Shown one piece after another: positions 1-5,027 of a DNA stretch of 5,027 nt. Position numbers and translations under genes: made by a program. Source of the DNA: an uncultured Roseburia sp. GTDB lineage: Bacteria; Bacillota; Clostridia; Lachnospirales; Lachnospiraceae. Location: positions 1-5,027 of the forward strand of contig CAMENQ010000191.1 in NCBI GenBank assembly GCA_945928585.1, given 5' to 3'. A model generated the notes under the pieces. That model ran no database searches. It was not told where the DNA came from and saw only the letters and a program-made list of their open reading frames with translations. Numbering within the stretch: position 1 is the first letter of the stretch; each line of letters starts with the position of its first letter.

Positions 1-172
1 TGAATCACGTATGATTACCACCATACAAAATGTTGTAAGCAAGTATACTATTTCAGAAATACAAAACAATCAAAAAGCTATACTTGAAGAAATAACACTT
101 AGACTTAGGGAGATGTACAATAATACAAGGTTTATATATGAGACAGCCTTTGTAAACATTGTATTCCAGTAA
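1..172 (+). CDS. fliL: FliL, flagellar basal-body-associated protein (C-terminal part only)
   Basis: This is the 3' end of a gene that begins upstream of the window. The first full codon is at 2 and the reading frame runs 56 codons to a TAA at 170-172. The residues fit the FliL C-terminal domain: a 'VVSKYTISEI' strand/helix start, a long amphipathic helix with 'EEITLRLREMYNN', and the closing pattern of alternating residues ending in 'AFVNIVFQ', comparable to the 'VYFTEFVIQ'-type ending of FliL proteins. FliL is a single-pass inner-membrane protein near the motor stators that supports torque and stator function. Only the extracytoplasmic C-terminal part is visible; the membrane anchor lies outside the window. 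Its position directly before fliM is the usual place for fliL in Bacillus and Clostridia flagellar operons, and this supports the call as much as the short sequence does. Confidence 0.82.
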   Translation, partial: ESRMITTIQNVVSKYTISEIQNNQKAILEEITLRLREMYNNTRFIYETAFVNIVFQ

Positions 173-197
173 AAATCATGAAGAAGAAAATAAGGAT

Positions 198-218
198 AAG
201 GAGGTGAGGATGTTTTGA
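198..218 (+). promoter_or_regulatory. fliM ribosome binding site with overlapping two-codon mini-ORF
   Basis: AAGGAGGTGA at 198-207 is a full ten-base complement of the usual 16S rRNA 3' end (UCACCUCCUU). It decides the fliM start: the TTG at 215-217 opens a product that aligns with FliM from its first residues. The only nearby ATG (210-212) is out of frame and reads ATG TTT TGA, whose TGA at 216-218 overlaps the TTG by two bases. The GGAGG core ends 5 bases before the ATG and 10 bases before the TTG, so both starts are within reach. Confidence 0.75.
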
Positions 219-1192
219 GTGAGACACTGTCACAGGAGGAGATAGATAAACTCTTAAAGGCGTTTAGTACAGGAGAACTGGATGCCGATGATTATACAGC
301 TGAAAAAGAAAAAGAAGTTAAATTATATGACTTTGCCAGACCTTCAAAGTTTTCCAAGGAACATCTTCGTACTCTGGAAAATATATTTGAACATTATGGA
401 AGATTACTATATACTAATCTTCCGGCATATCTTAGAAAAAACGTACAGGTTGATGTGATGAATGCAGAGGCACTGGCATATTCGGAGTTTTCAAATGCTC
501 TTTCAAATCCTGTATTGTTAGGTATAGTAAATTTCTCGCCACTTAGAGGAAATGTCATAATGGAACTTGGAACGAATCTTGGTTATGCCATTGTAGACAG
601 AATGCTAGGCGGTGAAGGTGAAGCTATCGAGAGAAAAAGAGACTTTACCGAAATAGAAATTATTATAATAGAAAGAATTTTAAACATATGTGTAGAACTC
701 TTAAGAGAGCCCTGGCAGAACGTAGTAAATCTGCATCCGAGACTTGAAAGAATAGAGACAAATCCACAGTTTGCACAGCTTATCTCACCTACTGAGATGA
801 TAGCTATAGTTACCATCAGTATTACCATAGGTGAAGTAAACGGACTTATGAATGTATGTCTTCCGTTTATTACATTAGAAGATGTTATGGATAAGCTGAA
901 TATAAAATACTGGTTCTCATCTATGGAAAAGAAAGATGAGGAGTCATACGAAGAGGCAATCGAGATACTTATTCAGAGATCTGAGATACCGATAAGGGCC
1001 ATACTTGGCCGCAGCACAATTTCTGTAAATGATTTTGCAAATTTGCAGAAGGGTGATATAATAAAGTTAGACACAACTATAAATAACGAACTGGATGTAT
1101 ATGTAGGAGACATAAAGAAGTTTAAGGCATTGCCGGGAACTACAAATGAAGACTATGCAGTCAGAGTTACATCAATCGTAAGGGAGGACTAA
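215..1192 (+). CDS. fliM: FliM, flagellar motor switch protein
   Basis: FliM is the C-ring subunit that connects the rotor protein FliG with the FliN/FliY layer and receives CheY-P on the cytoplasmic side of the motor. The 325-residue product is close to the B. subtilis length (about 332). The N-terminal CheY-P docking peptide 'LSQEEIDKLL' sits at residues 5-14. A short acidic linker leads to the 'KLYDFARPSKFSKEHLR' motif (36-52) that opens the middle domain (about 45-235). The 'GGEG' loop at 132-135 matches the conserved GGxG FliG-contact motif. The C-terminal SpoA domain spans about 250-322 and ends 'VRVTSIV'. The start is TTG at 215: the frame is closed upstream by the fliL stop and a following TGA, no in-frame ATG exists near it, and a perfect Shine-Dalgarno lies upstream. 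It follows fliL by 42 bases and precedes fliY by 4, so translation is probably coupled. No truncation or missing motif is evident. Confidence 0.97.
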   Translation: MSETLSQEEIDKLLKAFSTGELDADDYTAEKEKEVKLYDFARPSKFSKEHLRTLENIFEHYGRLLYTNLPAYLRKNVQVDVMNAEALAYSEFSNALSNPVLLGIVNFSPLRGNVIMELGTNLGYAIVDRMLGGEGEAIERKRDFTEIEIIIIERILNICVELLREPWQNVVNLHPRLERIETNPQFAQLISPTEMIAIVTISITIGEVNGLMNVCLPFITLEDVMDKLNIKYWFSSMEKKDEESYEEAIEILIQRSEIPIRAILGRSTISVNDFANLQKGDIIKLDTTINNELDVYVGDIKKFKALPGTTNEDYAVRVTSIVRED

Positions 1193-1196
1193 TTCA

Positions 1197-2444
1197 ATGG
1201 ACGGAATGCTTTCACAGGAAGAAATAAATGCTCTGTTGAACAGTATGGACTCTTCGGAATCCGTAGAACCGGAAAGCGAAGAAGAAACATTAAGTAGCAT
1301 GGAAAAAGATGCTATGGGAGAAATATCCAATATAAGCATGGGAACAGCAGCTACAACATTATCTTCCTTAGTAAATCAGAAAGTCGATATCACAACGCCA
1401 ACAGTTGCTCTCGCAAGCTGGGAAGATTTAGTTGAAGGATATGAAGATAAATCTTGTGTATTACTTCAGATTTCATATAAAGAAGGATTAAATGGCAATA
1501 ATGTATTTATTCTGGAGGAAAGAGATGTTAAGGTTATCGCTGACCTTATGATGGGAGGCGATGGCAGAGGAAATATGGATGGAGAACTGACGGAACTGCA
1601 TCTTAGTGCCATCAGTGAGGCAATGAACCAGATGATGGGTTCAGCAGCCACATCTTTATCTTCCATGCTTAACATGAAGATAGATATAAGCCCACCAGAG
1701 GCAAGTTCACTGGATATGGATAATATTAAGGATGAAGGAAATTTATCTGAATTCTTAAAGGGCAATTTTGTAAAAATATCATTTAAGATGACTATTGGCG
1801 ATTTTGTTGATAGTAAAATTATGCAGTTGTTCCCAGTAGAGTTTTGTAAAACTCTTTGTAATAAATTTGGTGTCAACAGTGATGGAACAGAAACAGCAGG
1901 AACAGCACCTGCTGAAACACCGGCAGCAAGTCAGCAGCCTGCCGCCGCAGCTCCTTCACCGCAGCCACCTGTGTCACAGCCTGTACAGCAGCAGGCTATG
2001 CCTATGGGACAGGATATGTATGGTATGCCTATGAATGGCGCTCAGCCAATGCAGGGATATGGTCAGCCAATGATGGCACCAATGCAGGGTATGCCTATGG
2101 GTTATCCGCAGCAAATGCCAATGCAGCCAATGCAGCAGATGCCGAACATTAATGTCCAGCAGGCACAGTTTCAGGCATTTTCGCCTGAAGTTATGGCAAT
2201 GAGTCAAAAGGAAAACATAGATTTAATTATGGATGTTCCTTTGGAAGTTACAGTAGAACTGGGAAGAACCAAAAAATCCATTCAGGATATTCTGGAGTTT
2301 GCACCGGGTACTATTATAGAGCTTAATAAGATTGCGGGTGAGCCTATAGATGTACTTGTAAACGGCAAGTACGTTGCAAAGGGTGAAGTTGTAGTCATTG
2401 AAGAAAGCTTTGGTGTAAGAGTAACAGAGATTATTAAAAATTAA
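1197..2444 (+). CDS. fliY: FliY, flagellar motor switch protein with CheC-like phosphatase domain and FliN-type SpoA domain
   Basis: FliY replaces FliN in the C-ring of many Firmicutes and also dephosphorylates CheY-P. The 415-residue protein has four parts. Residues 1-17 hold a FliM-like docking peptide ('MLSQEEINALLNSMD'). Residues about 32-225 are the CheC/FliY phosphatase domain with two copies of the site pattern [DS]x3Ex2Nx22P: D38, E42, N45, P68, and S137, E141, N144, P167. Both sites look intact. Residues about 226-326 are a low-complexity linker, first Ala/Pro/Thr-rich, then Met/Pro/Gln/Gly-rich. Residues about 340-412 are the SpoA domain with 'VTVELGRTKKSIQDILE' and 'GEPIDVLVNGKYVAKGEVVVIEE' (conserved core, with a break at G389/K391), as in FliN. 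The start is ATG at 1197, with AGGGAGG at 1181-1187 inside the end of fliM; an in-frame ATG at 1206 is a less likely alternative. B. subtilis FliY is about 378 residues, so the extra length here is mainly the linker. Confidence 0.97.
   Translation: MDGMLSQEEINALLNSMDSSESVEPESEEETLSSMEKDAMGEISNISMGTAATTLSSLVNQKVDITTPTVALASWEDLVEGYEDKSCVLLQISYKEGLNGNNVFILEERDVKVIADLMMGGDGRGNMDGELTELHLSAISEAMNQMMGSAATSLSSMLNMKIDISPPEASSLDMDNIKDEGNLSEFLKGNFVKISFKMTIGDFVDSKIMQLFPVEFCKTLCNKFGVNSDGTETAGTAPAETPAASQQPAAAAPSPQPPVSQPVQQQAMPMGQDMYGMPMNGAQPMQGYGQPMMAPMQGMPMGYPQQMPMQPMQQMPNINVQQAQFQAFSPEVMAMSQKENIDLIMDVPLEVTVELGRTKKSIQDILEFAPGTIIELNKIAGEPIDVLVNGKYVAKGEVVVIEESFGVRVTEIIKN
1977..2144 (+). repeat. Met/Pro/Gln/Gly-rich low-complexity segment within fliY
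   Basis: Codons 261-316 of fliY encode 56 residues of which 15 are methionine, mixed with Pro, Gln and Gly. The nonamer CCAATGCAG (Pro-Met-Gln) occurs in frame four times, at 2046-2054, 2079-2087, 2118-2126 and 2127-2135, the last two in direct tandem. Related PM, GMPM and QQMP units fill the rest. It is an interdomain linker, not a separate gene; repeat expansion is the likely origin. Confidence 0.8.
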
Positions 2445-2471
2445 CCATAAAACGATAGGAGAGATAAGAGT

Positions 2472-2834
2472 ATGGCAAAGAATATTTTAATTTGCGATGA
2501 TGCAGCATTTATGAGAATGATGATTAAGGACATTCTTACAAAAAATGGATATAATGTAGCAGGAGAGGCAGAAAACGGTAAAATAGCAGTAGAAAAGTAT
2601 GCTGAACTTAAGCCTGATCTTGTTATGATGGATATTACAATGCCGGAGATGGATGGTATTCAGGCATTAAAGAAAATTAAAGAGTCAGATCCAAGTGCTG
2701 TTGTTATAATGTGTTCAGCTATGGGACAGCAGGCTATGGTTATTGAGTCTATTCAGTCGGGAGCAAAGGATTTTATCGTAAAGCCGTTTGAGCATGACAG
2801 AGTTATTGAAGCTGTAAAAAAAGCGGTAGGCTAA
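2472..2834 (+). CDS. cheY: CheY, chemotaxis response regulator
   Basis: This is a single-domain receiver protein of 120 residues, the normal CheY length, with no output domain. It is phosphorylated by CheA and then binds FliM and FliY at the motor switch. All receiver residues are present: acidic pair D9/D10, phospho-acceptor D54 in 'VMMDITMPEMDG', S82 in 'MCSAMGQQ' and K104 in 'FIVKPF'. F101 sits where E. coli CheY has the switch tyrosine Y106, which is also the state in B. subtilis CheY. Long stretches ('DDAAFMRMMIKDIL', 'KDFIVKPF') match the B. subtilis protein as I remember it. The ATG at 2472 is served by AGGAGA at 2457-2462 with a 9-base spacer. The gene lies between fliY and fliO, the usual Bacillus/Clostridia arrangement, so the regulator is made together with its target and its phosphatase. 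A Spo0F-type receiver is unlikely given this context. Confidence 0.97.
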   Translation: MAKNILICDDAAFMRMMIKDILTKNGYNVAGEAENGKIAVEKYAELKPDLVMMDITMPEMDGIQALKKIKESDPSAVVIMCSAMGQQAMVIESIQSGAKDFIVKPFEHDRVIEAVKKAVG

Positions 2835-2835
2835 T

Positions 2836-3231
2836 ATGTGTATATATGCAGGTGCAGGCGTACACCATTCGGTGTACGCTTTAGGTAGTAATGGTATTGG
2901 ACAGTTTATAGTATCTGTTTTAGTGCTTGTATTTGTAATAGTTTTATGCTACTTTACCACTAAATTTATAGCAAATTATCAAAAGGGTATTGTAGGAAAA
3001 GGAAATATAGAAATACTCGAAGCAAAGAACCTTGGAAATAATAAGTATATAGAAATAGTGCGTATTGGTGAGGACTATTTTGCCTTAGGAGTAGCAAAGG
3101 ACAATATTACTCTTATATCTAAGGTGGATAAGGATACTGTTAAGTATGAACAGCCACAGAAAACCAAGACAAAAGAAAGTTTTTCACAGCTTTTGGATAA
3201 GCTTAAAAACGGCAGATTAAAGGATAAGTAA
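2836..3231 (+). CDS. fliO: FliO/FliZ-family flagellar biosynthesis protein
   Basis: FliO is a small membrane protein that helps FliP assemble into its ring during construction of the flagellar export gate. The 131-residue product has a short polar N-terminus (1-22), one hydrophobic membrane segment at about 23-42 ('FIVSVLVLVFVIVLCYF'), a basic 'KFIANYQK' after it (cytoplasmic side by the positive-inside rule), then a small beta-rich domain with 'GNIEILEAKNLGNNKYIEIVRIGEDYF' split around residues 57-82 and 'LGVAKDNITLISKV' (84-97), and a Lys-rich tail. This layout and the position between cheY and fliP are typical of FliO/FliZ; primary sequence in this family is weakly conserved. The ATG at 2836 comes one base after the cheY stop with only a weak GGTAGG (2825-2830) before it, so translational coupling to cheY is likely. 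A strong hairpin covers codons 7-16. GTG at 2872 is a possible later in-frame start, but it lacks a clear binding site. Confidence 0.88.
   Translation: MCIYAGAGVHHSVYALGSNGIGQFIVSVLVLVFVIVLCYFTTKFIANYQKGIVGKGNIEILEAKNLGNNKYIEIVRIGEDYFALGVAKDNITLISKVDKDTVKYEQPQKTKTKESFSQLLDKLKNGRLKDK
2856..2881 (+). other. Strong RNA hairpin at the cheY/fliO junction, inside the 5' end of fliO
   Basis: The arm GCGTACACC (2858-2866) and the arm GGTGTACGC (2871-2879) are perfect inverted repeats around the loop ATTC (2867-2870). The stem extends by one G-T and one A-T pair to 2856-2881, giving 11 pairs. Only three T residues follow the right arm before a purine run, so it does not look like a functional intrinsic terminator. 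It could slow initiation of fliO, protect the upstream fliM-fliY-cheY message from 3' decay, or mark an mRNA processing point; these roles are inference. Confidence 0.6.
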
Positions 3232-3245
3232 TAGGAGATAAATCT

Positions 3246-3329
3246 ATGAAAAAATACATAAAAAAAATATTTGTACTATTGCTTACGGTTCTGATTGTTT
3301 TTATGGCTGCAGGTCATATAGCATACGCT
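3246..3329 (+). other. Predicted signal peptide of FliP
   Basis: The first 28 codons encode a Lys-rich N-region (MKKYIKK), a hydrophobic core (about residues 8-22) and A26-Y27-A28, a good type I signal peptidase site. Cleavage would leave the mature protein starting TEEGD. Cleaved signal peptides are known for enterobacterial FliP, so this is consistent with the family. Confidence 0.75.
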
Positions 3330-4079
3330 ACCGAAGAGGGAGATTCTGCAGCAGGGGCTGATGATGTGGCACAGGAAGGAAATTCAGAGGATGTATTTGA
3401 TGACGATAAGCTTTTTGGTATAGACATATCAACGTCAGGAGAAACAGGAGGTATTTCCAGTGCACTTCAGATAGTTATTGTTCTTACTGTTATAGCACTT
3501 TGTCCTTCGCTGCTGATAATGCTTACCTCGTTTACACGTATACTTGTAGTAATGCACTTTACCAGAGCAGCCTTAAATACGCAGACCGCACCGCCTAATC
3601 AGATTCTTATTGGAATATCACTATTTTTAACCTTTTTTGTAATGGCACCTGTCTTTCAGAATATATATGAAAATGCTTATGTTCCTTTGTCAAACAACGA
3701 AATAACGCAGGATGAAGCACTTGAGGCAGCCATAGTTCCAATTAGGGATTTTATGTTTAAAAATGTTGATGATAAAGATTTGGATGTTATGTGTGGTATT
3801 GCAGGACTGGAAAATGTAAGCTCAAGAGATGAGATACCTACTTCGGTTCTTATTCCAAGCTTTATAATAAGTGAGTTGAGAATAGCATTTTTCATCGGCT
3901 TTCTGATATATGTACCTTTTCTTGTTATAGACATGGTAGTTGCGTCGGTACTTATGTCCATGGGTATGATGATGCTGCCGCCGACTACTATATCTATGCC
4001 GTTTAAGATACTGTTATTTGTACTGGCAGATGGATGGAACCTTATTATAGTAAATCTTGTTCAGACCATAAATATATAG
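3246..4079 (+). CDS. fliP: FliP, flagellar type III export gate membrane protein
   Basis: FliP forms the pentameric core of the FliP-FliQ-FliR export gate through which flagellar subunits cross the inner membrane. The 277-residue product begins with a signal peptide: Lys-rich start, hydrophobic core, and an A-Y-A cleavage motif ending at A28. Residues 29-70 are an acidic extension. The FliP domain follows: hydrophobic segments at about 73-97, 118-138, 207-235 and 252-272, the first family signature around 'MLTSFTRILVVMHFTRAAL' (92-110) and 'APPNQILIGISLFLTFFVMAP' shortened to residues 115-135, and the second around 'FIISELRIAFFIGF' (206-219) with 'MVVASVLMSMG'. The methionine triad M241-M243 before 'LPP' corresponds to the M-gasket loop described for Salmonella FliP. 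The ATG at 3246 has AGGAGA at 3233-3238 with a 7-base spacer, after the tandem TAA-TAG end of fliO. B. subtilis FliP is about 221 residues; the extra length is N-terminal. Confidence 0.97.
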   Translation: MKKYIKKIFVLLLTVLIVFMAAGHIAYATEEGDSAAGADDVAQEGNSEDVFDDDKLFGIDISTSGETGGISSALQIVIVLTVIALCPSLLIMLTSFTRILVVMHFTRAALNTQTAPPNQILIGISLFLTFFVMAPVFQNIYENAYVPLSNNEITQDEALEAAIVPIRDFMFKNVDDKDLDVMCGIAGLENVSSRDEIPTSVLIPSFIISELRIAFFIGFLIYVPFLVIDMVVASVLMSMGMMMLPPTTISMPFKILLFVLADGWNLIIVNLVQTINI

Positions 4080-4106
4080 ATATGGTAAAGGTGGAAAGGA
4101 AGTACT

Positions 4107-4373
4107 ATGACTACAGAAGCAGTAATAAATATAGCAACTGAAACCATCTGGACTATAATAGAAGTTTCGGCACCGCTTTTATTGTTATCGCTGGTTGTGG
4201 GACTTATAATCAGTATATTTCAGACGGTTACATCAATACAGGAACAGACATTGACATTTATACCTAAGATACTTGTTATATTTTTAGGAATGTTGATATT
4301 TGGTTCATTTATGTTAGATACGATAGTATCATTTATGCAGGAACTTTGGAGCAACTTTGGAGCGTATTTATAA
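4107..4373 (+). CDS. fliQ: FliQ, flagellar type III export gate membrane protein
   Basis: FliQ packs four copies around the FliP-FliR core of the export gate in the inner membrane. The 88-residue product is the standard family length. It has two hydrophobic helices, at about 16-37 ('IIEVSAPLLLLSLVVGLIIS') and 52-75 ('IPKILVIFLGMLIFGSFML'), joined by the conserved loop 'QTVTSIQEQTLTFIPK' (39-54), the family signature. The ATG at 4107 has an AAAGGAAG site at 4095-4102, and the gene starts 27 bases after the fliP stop. The end (ELWSNFGAYL) is encoded over a perfect 11-bp tandem duplication, and the TAA stop directly abuts the fliR ATG. Nothing is missing from the family core. Confidence 0.97.
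   Translation: MTTEAVINIATETIWTIIEVSAPLLLLSLVVGLIISIFQTVTSIQEQTLTFIPKILVIFLGMLIFGSFMLDTIVSFMQELWSNFGAYL
4342..4363 (+). repeat. Perfect 11-bp tandem direct repeat at the 3' end of fliQ
   Basis: AACTTTGGAGC occurs twice without a gap, at 4342-4352 and 4353-4363. The unit is not a multiple of three, so the two copies are read in different phases (ELWS then NFGA). The second copy carries the GGAG at 4359-4362 that is the best ribosome binding site for fliR, 11 bases before its ATG; the first copy carries a second, more distant GGAG. Confidence 0.85.
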
Positions 4374-5027
4374 ATGTTAAATATTACTATTTCACAACAG
4401 GATTTAGAAACATTTTTTTTGGTATTGATAAGAATATCCAGCTTTGTAACTGTTGCTCCTTTTTTTGGAGAGTCAAACGTATCGGTAAGATATAAGCTGG
4501 GCTTTGCTGTTGCACTTTCATATCTGGTTTATCTTATTTTACCTGATATGACACTGCCGTATGATACTACATTAGGCTACGCAACACTTATCATCAAGGA
4601 GAGCATAGTAGGTTTTTTAGTTGGATTTTCAGCATTTATATGTAATACAATAGTTCTATTTGCAGGAAGAATCATAGATATGGATATTGGTCTGTCAATG
4701 GCAAACCTTTATGATCCCACTACAAGGGAGCAGGTTTCTTTAACCGGAAGCTTTTACCAGAGGACAATTATGATTCTTTTTATTTTGTCAGGTATGCATC
4801 TTTATCTTCTTGGAGCCATAGTAGATACATTCACGCTTATTCCGATAGGTGGGTTAAGCATAAATATTGTGCTATATAATTCATTTATTGGATTTTTAAC
4901 AGACTACTTTATCATAGGCTTTAGAATAATAATTCCTGTATTTGCAGTTACGCTTATTGTAAACTGTGCTATGGGAATTATGACAAAGATTGCACCGCAG
5001 ATACACATGTTTTCGGTAGGAATGCAG
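4374..5027 (+). CDS. fliR: FliR, flagellar type III export gate membrane protein (C-terminus beyond window)
   Basis: FliR is the single-copy subunit that completes the helical FliP5-FliQ4-FliR1 export gate. The window holds the first 218 codons of a family usually about 255-260 residues long; the frame is open to the last base, so only the end is missing. Hydrophobic segments lie at about 12-30, 41-56, 70-96, 131-152 and 179-201. Family motifs seen are 'GRIIDMDIGLSMANLYDP' (98-115), followed by a Q/L/G-containing stretch, and 'GIMTKIAPQIHMFSVG' (201-216). The ATG at 4374 begins immediately after the fliQ TAA, with GGAG at 4359-4362 as its modest binding site; translational coupling to fliQ is likely. 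No frameshift or internal stop is seen. In Clostridia this gene is normally followed by flhB and flhA, and some species fuse fliR to flhB, which cannot be judged here. Confidence 0.96.
   Translation, partial: MLNITISQQDLETFFLVLIRISSFVTVAPFFGESNVSVRYKLGFAVALSYLVYLILPDMTLPYDTTLGYATLIIKESIVGFLVGFSAFICNTIVLFAGRIIDMDIGLSMANLYDPTTREQVSLTGSFYQRTIMILFILSGMHLYLLGAIVDTFTLIPIGGLSINIVLYNSFIGFLTDYFIIGFRIIIPVFAVTLIVNCAMGIMTKIAPQIHMFSVGMQ

Noticed and set aside
178..207. Nine-codon ORF starting ATG AAG AAG before fliM
   Set aside because: It has no ribosome binding site of its own, is Lys/Arg-only in character and ends in the Shine-Dalgarno; it looks like chance.
173..214. Promoter in the fliL-fliM spacer
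   Set aside because: The 42-base gap has no convincing pair of -35 and -10 elements, and a good part of it is the fliM ribosome binding site; read-through from fliL is simpler.
583..828. Minus-strand open frame of 81 codons inside fliM
   Set aside because: It lies wholly within a clearly conserved gene, has a Ser/Ile-rich composition typical of antisense reading, and has no recognisable domain.
997..1010. Short inverted repeat GGCCA-TACT-TGGCC in fliM
   Set aside because: The stem has only five pairs within conserved coding sequence and no T-run; it is likely coincidental.
1466..1876. Minus-strand open frame of 136 codons inside fliY
   Set aside because: It is antisense to the conserved CheC-like domain; the open frame follows from the codon usage of the real gene and shows no family resemblance.
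1974..2207. Minus-strand open frame of 77 codons rich in His, Leu and Trp
   Set aside because: It is the antisense reading of the repeated CCAATG/CAG units in the FliY linker, so its odd composition is a by-product of that repeat.
2856..2890. Intrinsic transcription terminator after cheY
   Set aside because: The stem is strong, but only three T residues follow it and the downstream genes belong to the same operon, so termination is not supported.
3677..3961. Minus-strand open frame of 94 codons inside fliP
   Set aside because: It overlaps the conserved FliP domain completely, with no independent features.

Overview
This window is a segment of a flagellar/chemotaxis operon from an AT-rich Gram-positive bacterium. 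The sequences point to the Clostridia, most likely a motile Lachnospiraceae-type gut organism (Roseburia, Agathobacter, Lachnospira or Butyrivibrio range); this genus-level guess is inference. The evidence is the gene order fliL-fliM-fliY-cheY-fliO-fliP-fliQ-fliR, the use of a long FliY carrying CheC-type phosphatase sites instead of a short FliN, a CheY very close to the Bacillus subtilis protein, strong AGGAGG-type ribosome binding sites, and heavy use of ATA and AGA codons.

Layout, all on the + strand with no gap longer than about 42 bases between genes: the C-terminal 56 codons of fliL (1-172), fliM (215-1192, TTG start), fliY (1197-2444), cheY (2472-2834), fliO/fliZ-like (2836-3231), fliP (3246-4079), fliQ (4107-4373) and the first 218 codons of fliR (4374-5027, cut by the window edge). 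I see no promoter, no convincing intrinsic terminator, no RNA gene, no mobile element and no CRISPR. Transcription must start upstream and continue downstream.

The genes form two functional blocks. FliM, FliY and CheY are the output end of chemotaxis: CheY-P docks on the switch complex (C-ring) to change rotation or its bias, and FliY probably removes the phosphate. FliO, FliP, FliQ and FliR are the membrane core and assembly factor of the flagellar type III export gate. FliL is a stator-associated basal-body membrane protein.

This is an ordinary, well-known locus and I do not see a new system in it. Local points worth a second look are: a two-codon mini-ORF overlapping the TTG start of fliM; a methionine/proline/glutamine-rich linker in FliY; a strong hairpin inside the first codons of fliO directly after cheY; an acidic extension behind the FliP signal peptide; and a perfect 11-bp tandem duplication at the fliQ/fliR junction.
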